NCBI GenBank assembly: GCA_003326205.1
Contig: LWTK01000031.1
Span: forward strand, 62,001 to 126,000
From: Nostoc sp. ATCC 43529
Lineage (GTDB): Bacteria > Cyanobacteriota > Cyanobacteriia > Cyanobacteriales > Nostocaceae
Direction of reading: 5' to 3'
DNA: 64,000 nt
In this document: one piece after another, positions 35,547 through 42,445 of the stretch
Numbering within the stretch: position 1 is the first letter of the stretch
Layout of the letters: the number at the start of each line of letters is the position of its first letter
Position numbers and translations under genes: made by a program
The notes under the pieces: generated by a model
What the model saw: only the letters and a program-made list of their open reading frames with translations
What the model was told of the DNA's origin: nothing
Database searches by the model: none

Positions 35547-35786
35547 CTAATGATTGCCGCCTTGTTGTAACGATAATCGACCTTCAGCCGTATCGCGGAT
35601 CAGAGGCAGTTTAGATTTTATGTAAGTATTGAGTGTACTATCTACCTGAGCGTCAAGCCCTTGCTTAGCTTTTAACTGCTGGAGGAGCAGTTGTACTAGA
35701 GCCGCGTCGTCAAACTGGAGCAGGGTGTTGACCTGGGTAGATTCGATTACAGCCCAGAGCTGTTGCATCATCTTGGGAGCGATCAT
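35547..35786 (-). CDS. Small helical hypothetical protein
   Basis: 79 residues, soluble and helical (QQLWAVIESTQVNTLLQFDD, AALVQLLLQQLKAKQGL, LNTYIKSKLPLIRDTAEGR). Composition and codon use are natural and a start Met is available. I do not recognise a family. It could form a pair with the small membrane protein downstream. Confidence 0.6.
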   Translation of the reverse strand: MIAPKMMQQLWAVIESTQVNTLLQFDDAALVQLLLQQLKAKQGLDAQVDSTLNTYIKSKLPLIRDTAEGRLSLQQGGNH

Positions 35787-35956
35787 GAGCTTGTAACTTT
35801 TTAATATTTTCTTTATATTTGCATGAATTCATAATTTGTGCCTAGTTTTTATCTGAATATTTGTAAAGATGTTGGTTAAGGTTTGATTGGGAAGCTCGCA
35901 AAGTAGAGGGGCACGGGGGCAGAGGGGAGAATAATAGACTTATTGTATGAATCAAA

Positions 35957-36054
35957 AGCCCTCACCCTAAATCCCTCTCCCACGCTTGGGAGAGGGACTT
36001 TAAAATTTTCTCCCCTTCTCCCACAATTGGGAGAGGGGTTTGGGGGATGAGGGC
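35957..36054. repeat. Three-arm palindromic repeat
   Basis: Outer GCCCTCA/TGAGGGC closes two inner hairpins: CCCTCTCCCacgcttGGGAGAGGG and CCCCTTCTCCCacaattGGGAGAGGGG. A multi-arm dispersed repeat of this kind is typical of Nostocales spacers. It is followed by a solo TGCAAGAGGTCT end (36069-36080) and an STRR tract (36081-36114). Confidence 0.65.
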
Positions 36055-36130
36055 AAATTTTGCATTCGTGCAAGAGGTCTAGTCAACAGTCAACAGTTAT
36101 CAGTCAACCGTCAACACTCTAAATACCCAA

Positions 36131-36706
36131 TTATTGTGGTTCTATCGTACAAGAGGGTTGCCGACCAGAAGCAGGATCGGGATAAATTGCTAGAGTGTGA
36201 TACTCTGGAGCATTTTCAACATACAATACTCGAAAAGTATACAGTTTGTTTCTACCTTGCCCTTCGGTAACAACTGTTAAAAGTGTATTGCTAGTTTTAG
36301 GAAGTCCGGGAATATTTAGTCTGGGAATTCGCCTGAGTTGAATTACGTTCGCTGCTGAGTTTTTACAATCTCCAGTAGTAGTGTTTGGTTTTTGACCAAA
36401 CTGCATACATACTGGCCCATCAAAATCTATAGTTACTTGCGATGGATCGTTTAACCAAACTTTTTTAATTACTTCTCCAGCGGGAATAAAACTTAAGTTT
36501 GTTCCTTGCTGATAAGAAACATGGAGGGTGGGCAATAATCCTCCTAAACCCTGTCCTTGGCAGGAAAATATGGAGCGGAGAACGGCATTATTAGCTACAG
36601 CACGGCCTACCAATAACAACATAGTAACCGAGAAAATTAAGGAAGCTATAGGTAGGAAATAAGAATTATTTGGGATATTTCCTGGTAACTTAGTATTATT
36701 TTTCAT
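36131..36706 (-). CDS. VirB9/TrbG-like component of the T4SS-like cluster (tentative)
   Basis: 191 residues from the ATG at 36704-36706 (an in-frame TTG lies 10 codons upstream). Signal-anchor at about residues 17-36 (FLPIASLIFSVTMLLLVG). The exported domain has the layout of VirB9/CagX N-domains: TNLSFIPAGEVIKKVWLNDP, then IQLRRIPRLNIPGLPKTSNT followed by LLTVVTEGQGRNKLYTFRVL, i.e. a 'T-x-I-x-F-x-x-G-E' strand and a 'TNL-x-V-x-T...Y-x-F' strand. It is last in an operon-like series after the VirB10-like gene. The identification is a motif and context argument and is tentative. Confidence 0.5.
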   Translation of the reverse strand: MKNNTKLPGNIPNNSYFLPIASLIFSVTMLLLVGRAVANNAVLRSIFSCQGQGLGGLLPTLHVSYQQGTNLSFIPAGEVIKKVWLNDPSQVTIDFDGPVCMQFGQKPNTTTGDCKNSAANVIQLRRIPRLNIPGLPKTSNTLLTVVTEGQGRNKLYTFRVLYVENAPEYHTLAIYPDPASGRQPSCTIEPQ

Positions 36707-36891
36707 GGTTGCGAATGGGGATATTGGTAGATACAACAGGGAACTAAAAAGGCTTATCCCAAGCTTCTTGGAAGATAGGGGAGAAAAATAATTACTAAAT
36801 TATTGCCTAATTCCAAATTGTGAATTCCTGTGCCTCAAAAGCCAGGATTCAGTGTCAACTGAAAGCCTAAATTTAGGATAAATTTTAGCTT

Positions 36892-38457
36892 CTAAAATTG
36901 CGTTGCTTGGTTGACATATATTTCAATATTTGTGCCTGCTGGCAAAAACCAAACGTTGGTTTGTTGTGACATTTGAGCGATCGCCTGTTGATTGCGTTGG
37001 GCAATTTGCGGTACTACGGAGTTCAAACCACCTTCGACAATCCCCGCTGGGATATTTTCTCCAGTGTTCGTGTTGCTCACAACTGTGCTTCCACCATTGA
37101 TGGTGACGACTTGGCCGTCGGTGCGATTTAATAACTCTGCGGCTTTCCCAATACCTCCCAAAACAAATAGTCCCAAATCCATTGATGCTACGGACGAACT
37201 TTGACCGGGAAATCTATTACCTATTAAAGGTCTGCCTTTGTTACCGCGAATAACAATCGAATTGTTGGGTAAGCTTCGTTCTGTGAGGTTGCCATCATTT
37301 TGTGAGATAACTTTGACTACGTTCATCTGCACAAGACCTTGTTCGGAAATAGAACGAATTTCAGTGAGAAATTCGGTGTTTGCAGGTAAAGCGACCTGAC
37401 CATTGGCGGCTTTTAGCGGTTCTTTCAATCGAACTACAAATACGTTTTTATCTGTTTGTTCTTCGTTATTGCCTCCTCTGGTAGTTTCGCCAAATACCGC
37501 TGTTGCTAATACGGCTTTGGCACTAGTCCCGATCGCTACGGTATTCTGTCCTTGTGGTTGTGCTTGGCTAACTTCAGCAGGCGCTTGTTGTGGGTTTTGC
37601 TCAGCAGGATTGGGATTTGGTGTCTCTTGAGGCGGCTGCATTTCGTTTGTGGGTTGGGGAGCAGCTGCAATGTTATTTGGTTGTTCGGTGACATTTACTT
37701 GGCCGTAGCTACCCAGCTTTGCTAGCCTTGTCCACTCATCGAATGGGTTTGGTGGGGGTGGTGGGGTAATGGTAACTACGGGTTGAGTGGTAGGTCTGAG
37801 AACTGGTAGCTGGGGTGTTAGTAAAGGTTGAGGCGCAGGTACTCTGACGATGCGCTCAATTGTCACGGGCTGAGGGACGTAAGCTGCTGGTGGGGGTGTT
37901 GTTATCACTGGTTGTCTCCTTGTGGAAGAAACTGATGGTTCTGCCAAGGCTACTGTGGAGGTTGGTTTTGGCGTTCTCAGTCTTTCTTGGGCGGCTTTTA
38001 CTGACTGTGCTTGTTCGGTTAGGGCTAATTTGGTTTTGAGAGTCTCGATTTCGCCTTGTAGTTGTTGTGAGGTTGTTTCGTTTGTTGGTTGCGATCGCAC
38101 TTGTGGGGTGACAAGATTATTTCTGGGCTTTTGACTACTACCACTCATCAATTGCGACAAAAACACACCAGCTACCAAAACTACTGCTAAGGTAGCGGCA
38201 CCTACTAGGCCTAATTTGGCAAAGGGATTAGATGAAAGGGGTTGCTCTGTCTTAACTTCATCTGGTTCGGATGACGGTTGCTCCGTTGCAGGGTCTTCTG
38301 ATGTTTGGCGATGGCTTGAAGATTCTTCTTCAAAGCCAACCAACCTGGCCATCCGTGATTCCCAATCGTCATATTCTATTTCTAGTTGGCGATCGTCGGT
38401 GTCTAAACTTAGTAGATTTGGTGGAGGGGTTTCTGTCGGAATTGAATATTGAGTCAT
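36892..38457 (-). CDS. VirB10/TrbI-like scaffold protein
   Basis: 521 residues from the ATG at 38455-38457; a TTG 10 codons upstream would overlap the preceding gene. The layout is that of VirB10/TrbI: a cytosolic acidic N-terminus, one inner-membrane span (about 82-103, GAATLAVVLVAGVFLSQLM), a coiled coil (QLQGEIETLKTKLALTEQAQ), a long Pro/Gln-rich periplasm-spanning region (about 180-305) and a C-terminal beta domain (FVVRLKEPLKAANGQVALPA, NTEFLTEIRSISEQGLVQMN). VirB10 links inner- and outer-membrane complexes. The gene starts 8 nt after the VirB8-like gene ends. Confidence 0.78.
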   Translation of the reverse strand: MTQYSIPTETPPPNLLSLDTDDRQLEIEYDDWESRMARLVGFEEESSSHRQTSEDPATEQPSSEPDEVKTEQPLSSNPFAKLGLVGAATLAVVLVAGVFLSQLMSGSSQKPRNNLVTPQVRSQPTNETTSQQLQGEIETLKTKLALTEQAQSVKAAQERLRTPKPTSTVALAEPSVSSTRRQPVITTPPPAAYVPQPVTIERIVRVPAPQPLLTPQLPVLRPTTQPVVTITPPPPPNPFDEWTRLAKLGSYGQVNVTEQPNNIAAAPQPTNEMQPPQETPNPNPAEQNPQQAPAEVSQAQPQGQNTVAIGTSAKAVLATAVFGETTRGGNNEEQTDKNVFVVRLKEPLKAANGQVALPANTEFLTEIRSISEQGLVQMNVVKVISQNDGNLTERSLPNNSIVIRGNKGRPLIGNRFPGQSSSVASMDLGLFVLGGIGKAAELLNRTDGQVVTINGGSTVVSNTNTGENIPAGIVEGGLNSVVPQIAQRNQQAIAQMSQQTNVWFLPAGTNIEIYVNQATQF

Positions 38458-38465
38458 GGTAAAGC

Positions 38466-39158
38466 TTATTTTGAATTTCCAGAACAATTATTATCTTGAA
38501 TTTCACAGACATTATAAATTTCTAGTCTGGCTTCACCAAGGCGGTAAACCGCAAAGTGCGACGGTAGCGGCGCATTTGGTAGTGAAGTTGCTGGCTCATT
38601 TATTGCTCTAACTAAAATTTGTTTATTAAATGAAGTAGATTTTCCCAATCTATCATAACTACTAAAAGTTAATTGATTAGCAAGCATCTCGACTTTCCAT
38701 CTGCCATTGGCTATTTTTGTAGGTTGAGATATTTTTTGGATTACTAATACATTTTCAGCGCCTCTATTGACATTTTCAAATTGGCTATCTGGATTTAAGT
38801 TAGTTACTTGTGACTTCATTTTTTGCTTAAAATCATCAGCCACGAGTTGGGAGCTAATTTCCCAGACTGTTGTTGGTGGCTGTTGCTGTGACCAAGTAAG
38901 CATTACGCTCATAGTTTCAGCTACAAAGCGCCGAATAGTTTCTGGTTGTCGCTCTAAATTCGCTTGGGGGTCTACTGTAATCACACGACCATCAACCAGT
39001 TGTACTAAACTTTGAGGCGTGAGTTGCCGGCCTAACTGTTGTAACATAGACCCGTGAAATATCAAGAGCAGTAAGGTAAATACATGTAAACCAAATGTTC
39101 CTACTGCCAACAGTGGTAAGGCGTTACTTTTTTTATTTTCTGATTTAAATATCTGCAT
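38466..39158 (-). CDS. VirB8/TrbF-like inner-membrane protein, copy 1
   Basis: 230 residues: a short cytosolic N-terminus, one membrane span at about 14-34 (LAVGTFGLHVFTLLLLIFHG) and a soluble periplasmic domain (VQLVDGRVITVDPQ, RGAENVLVIQKISQPTKIANG, FNKQILVRAINEP, RLEIYNVCEI). The topology and size match VirB8/TrbF (NTF2-like periplasmic domain). It is clearly paralogous to the next gene upstream. The assignment rests on topology and gene order rather than a strong motif. Confidence 0.65.
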   Translation of the reverse strand: MQIFKSENKKSNALPLLAVGTFGLHVFTLLLLIFHGSMLQQLGRQLTPQSLVQLVDGRVITVDPQANLERQPETIRRFVAETMSVMLTWSQQQPPTTVWEISSQLVADDFKQKMKSQVTNLNPDSQFENVNRGAENVLVIQKISQPTKIANGRWKVEMLANQLTFSSYDRLGKSTSFNKQILVRAINEPATSLPNAPLPSHFAVYRLGEARLEIYNVCEIQDNNCSGNSK

Positions 39159-39211
39159 TAATAATTTGTTGTTATTGTGTGTCAGGAGTCATAATTCATA
39201 ATTCATAATTC

Positions 39212-40036
39212 TTACCTGATAAAATTATCGGTTCTTTGTTGAATTTTGCATTCTTTTAATTGAGTTTCATTCAGGTTGCTGGAGTTATCTAACAAACATA
39301 AATCTCGAATTTCATAAATCTCTAGTCTATCAGCGCGGACACTAGAAATTGCTTTTTGTAGGTCTGTGCCACTTTCCCTTTGGGGATTAGGAAAATAATC
39401 TGTTGCACGCACAAGAAAGTCTTTGTTAAAAGGAGTTATAACTCTTCTATCGTCACTTCGATTTTTTTGAATTAAATCGGCTACCATACCGACTCGCCAT
39501 TTACCTGCTTCAATTTCCTTTGGCGGATAAACCCGTTTAATTACTAACTCTGATGTCATTCCTTGGTTGCGATTTTCAGAAAAAACTTCTGGCGGCGTCA
39601 TTTCGGCAATTGTGCTTAAGAAACCTTTGCGAAAGTCTTCTGATAAAGCAAAACTAGCTATCCAGCTAGTGGTACTAATTTTTTGGCTACCGCCTTGGGG
39701 TGTTCTAATTAATATTCCCAAATCAGATTTTGGGTTTGCGACTTCTTCAATTCTTTGTGCGGGTAAGGTTCCCGACCACTTAAACATTGCAATCATAGTT
39801 TTGCTGATGAATTGACGAATTGCTTCTGGATCTCTTTTTAAATCATCAACTTCATCTACCTTTTGACCATCTATTAATTGTACAAAATTAGGAGGTTTTC
39901 TCAAACTCAGTTGGCGAATAGTGATGCCTTGAAATAAAAATAAAAGTAAAACTAATACATGCAAACTAAAGGTGGCGATCGCAAAAATTGTCAAAACACT
40001 TACTGTTCTTTTTCCTTTCTCTAATAAACGTACCAT
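39212..40036 (-). CDS. VirB8/TrbF-like inner-membrane protein, copy 2
   Basis: 274 residues, same plan as its neighbour: span at about 17-38 (FAIATFSLHVLVLLLFLFQG), then FVQLIDGQKV, EAIRQFISKTMIAMFKW, NQGMTSELVIKRVYPPKEIE, FNKDFLVRA and RLEIYEIRDLC. Many of these align with VQLVDGRV, ETIRRFVAETMSVMLTW, FNKQILVRA and RLEIYNV in copy 1, so the pair arose by tandem duplication. The start is supported by a strong AGGAGGTGA 5 nt upstream of the ATG at 40034-40036. It carries about 40 extra residues in the middle (PQGGSQKISTTSW). Confidence 0.65.
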   Translation of the reverse strand: MVRLLEKGKRTVSVLTIFAIATFSLHVLVLLLFLFQGITIRQLSLRKPPNFVQLIDGQKVDEVDDLKRDPEAIRQFISKTMIAMFKWSGTLPAQRIEEVANPKSDLGILIRTPQGGSQKISTTSWIASFALSEDFRKGFLSTIAEMTPPEVFSENRNQGMTSELVIKRVYPPKEIEAGKWRVGMVADLIQKNRSDDRRVITPFNKDFLVRATDYFPNPQRESGTDLQKAISSVRADRLEIYEIRDLCLLDNSSNLNETQLKECKIQQRTDNFIR

Positions 40037-40179
40037 TCAATCACCTCCTGCGGCAAAAAACTTTGTTGTTATATATGATGATAGGCGATATATTTTTTTT
40101 GACGAATGATTTAAGATTGCTATAGATTTGATTGTTTATTATCATGATTCTTAAATTATTCTGACTTCTGAATTTTTAA

Positions 40180-41229
40180 CTAGATTCTCTCCTTAACCAA
40201 AGAAGCCGCATTGTTGATAGCACTGAAGACTGCAAACCCCCCAGCAGCAGCCACAACTAAGGATAAAATCGGCGCTAGAACTCCCAGGAAAATCATGAAC
40301 CACATCAAGTCTGGGTCAACATTAGCATCTTGACCGGGGCCATTAACAATTACTGCTGAAGTCAACACAGCAATAATATTAAATGAAATCTTGGCAATTC
40401 CAATAGATAAGAATCCGGTAAGCCATGCAAAGATTGGTTTACCAGCTACAGGTAATAAAGAAGCACCGACAGCAACCGGCCCTAAAACTGCTATTAGCAA
40501 CATTGTTGCTTCTATTAAATTTTGGAAAGCATATTGTAAGGAAACTAGGAAGTTTTTGAGGCTGGTTTGTACTGTAGAACCTAATAAAGAATTAAATGAA
40601 GTTTCCGATACAATACCTGTGCCATATCTGATATTATCTACCTTGGTTTGTAGTCTGGATATCCAGTTTTTATTACCGTAGGAATCTCGATATTTTTGCC
40701 AGAGAGTATTCACTTTTTCAGCAGCTTTAGCAAAACATTCAGTTTGCTGTTCGCCAGTAAGTGACTGACAAGGACGCAGAAAAGAACCCGCTACTTCTTC
40801 AGCAACACTCATACTCAGCGCTTGTTGGTACATTTTATCTGCATCTGCGGTGACCAATACTTGTTGATTTGCACCGTCTATAAAATTTCGCACTCCCAGT
40901 GTCAAAGTAGAAAGTATACTCCCACTCCCAGAATTATTTAAGAGTACAACTACTACAAAAGGCCAAATTAATGCTGATATGGGACGAGTATATTCGTAGC
41001 TTAATAAGTCCCTGAGAAATTGTACCATAAAAAATAATAGGGTTCCGACTGCAAAAAAAATACCTACATTTGTCAGCGTTCCATACAAGTTTTCATTGGT
41101 GTTATTTTGTAATAAATCCAGCCATTGTTTGTCCCAACCTTCAGCAATACTTTGGGAAGTTGCGACACCATTATCAAGAATTTCATCAATGCCTATTTGG
41201 GCAAAAAATCGTGAAATACCAAGTTGCAT
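40180..41229 (-). CDS. VirB6/TrbL-like polytopic membrane protein
   Basis: 349 residues from the ATG at 41227-41229 (a TTG lies three codons upstream). Predicted membrane segments: about 53-75 (GIFFAVGTLLFFMVQFLRDL), 84-102, 230-262 (LIEATMLLIAVLGPVAVGAS), 265-290 and 305-330 (MWFMIFLGVLAPILSLVVAA). A large central loop has two Cys (FLRPCQSLTGEQQTECFAKA). Several spans around a big periplasmic loop is the VirB6/TrbL pattern, the channel-forming inner-membrane subunit. It lies between the VirB5- and VirB8-like genes, exactly the VirB6 position. Confidence 0.62.
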   Translation of the reverse strand: MQLGISRFFAQIGIDEILDNGVATSQSIAEGWDKQWLDLLQNNTNENLYGTLTNVGIFFAVGTLLFFMVQFLRDLLSYEYTRPISALIWPFVVVVLLNNSGSGSILSTLTLGVRNFIDGANQQVLVTADADKMYQQALSMSVAEEVAGSFLRPCQSLTGEQQTECFAKAAEKVNTLWQKYRDSYGNKNWISRLQTKVDNIRYGTGIVSETSFNSLLGSTVQTSLKNFLVSLQYAFQNLIEATMLLIAVLGPVAVGASLLPVAGKPIFAWLTGFLSIGIAKISFNIIAVLTSAVIVNGPGQDANVDPDLMWFMIFLGVLAPILSLVVAAAGGFAVFSAINNAASLVKERI

Positions 41230-41387
41230 TATTTTCAATTTACACGCTATTTTTTATGACTCTTATATTAAAACACCAGACTAAATTAAAAATTCTATGG
41301 TGCTTCGCCATGAAAAATTTACATTGATTGATAGCTAATTACTACAATGTTTATAAATCTCTTGATTCATAATTCATAATTCATAAT

Positions 41388-42197
41388 TCATAATTTATTA
41401 TCTTTTCTGCCAAATAAATCTATTTGAGAAGTGGCTCGTAAAAGTCGCGCTGCTTCAGTGGATGTTTCAACTCTGCGAGCGCGATTTGCTTCTTCTGCTT
41501 GTTGGGAGATGTTTGCTAAATTTAAATTGGAGTATTGCAAAGATTGATTAGTTTGTATTGTCTGGGCAAATGTTTCACCAACAATTTTTGATTGTTCCTG
41601 TTGAATTTTTAACATTTGTGATTGATTGGCATTAAGTAATTGTGCTAATATTGCTGTAGCTGGATCGAGTTTGCTAGCATCAAAAGCAGGAATAGGAATT
41701 TTACTTAACAAACTTTGGGTTTGTTCTTCAGCTGCTTCAGCAAATCCGGTAATATTTTGTAGACTTCTTTGTGTATCTATTAACTTTATTTTTGAACGAA
41801 TTTGTCCGTTTTCACCAAGAACACCTGCTGCTGCTCCACGGGTAATTACACGATTAAGTTCATTACTAACTAAATTTCCCCGCACAGCTGCATTATTTTC
41901 AAAGCGATCCGATCTAGAGTAGAGAATTAAATCATCGCGAACTTTATCCCCTGCACTAACGGGGTTGGGTATGTTCAATTCCCCTTTAGCATTATTCAGA
42001 GCATTTCGACTTTGGAGTTCTACAGGCTTTAAATTGTCGCTTAAATTGTATTGAAAGTAGTTTTGTAAATCTGTGGAATATGATTGAAAATCAGTCCAAA
42101 CCTGGCCTAATTGCGATTTGCTTGTAGTAATTTGGGCTGCTACAGGTAGAATTGCCAGAGATACTAAAGTCAATGTCAAAATGGTAGTTTTCTGCAT
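41388..42197 (-). CDS. VirB5/TrbJ-like exported helical protein (tentative)
   Basis: 269 residues with a signal peptide (MQKTTILTLTLVSLAILPVA, cleavage after AAA/VAA-Q near residue 21). The mature protein is helical and Gln/Asn-rich with coiled-coil stretches (QLLNANQSQMLKIQQEQSK, NISQQAEEANRARRVET), like VirB5/TrbJ/TraE minor pilins. Sequence identity cannot be judged by eye. The assignment uses its signal peptide, helicity and position between the VirB4- and VirB6-like genes. Confidence 0.5.
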   Translation of the reverse strand: MQKTTILTLTLVSLAILPVAAQITTSKSQLGQVWTDFQSYSTDLQNYFQYNLSDNLKPVELQSRNALNNAKGELNIPNPVSAGDKVRDDLILYSRSDRFENNAAVRGNLVSNELNRVITRGAAAGVLGENGQIRSKIKLIDTQRSLQNITGFAEAAEEQTQSLLSKIPIPAFDASKLDPATAILAQLLNANQSQMLKIQQEQSKIVGETFAQTIQTNQSLQYSNLNLANISQQAEEANRARRVETSTEAARLLRATSQIDLFGRKDNKL

Positions 42198-42298
42198 ACA
42201 TCTGTACCTGAAAAAGGTAGACGAAATTATTTAGAGAATCAGAAATTGAGTTGGCTGAAGTATTATTTAGAGATTTTCCAGAAATAAATTCTTACTGT

Positions 42299-42358
42299 TT
42301 GTGGGGTGGACATCTTGTCCGCCCTTGCTTACGGGCGGGCGAGACGCCCACCCCACAA
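42299..42358. repeat. Long GC-rich hairpin between the VirB4- and VirB5-like genes
   Basis: TTGTGGGGTGG (42299-42309) pairs with CCACCCCACAA (42348-42358), and GGACATCTTGTCCGCCC internally with a GGGCGGGCGAGACG-type arm. It has no T-tract. It may be a dispersed repeat or an attenuator that lowers expression of the distal genes; the spacing of 248 nt here is the longest inside the cluster. Confidence 0.6.
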
Positions 42359-42445
42359 TCAATCAGTTTTTGGATATTTTTTGATTTGGTAGTCTCTGAT
42401 GAAGTTTTTTAATCACTGTTAACTGCTCACAGTTATCCTCCCTGA

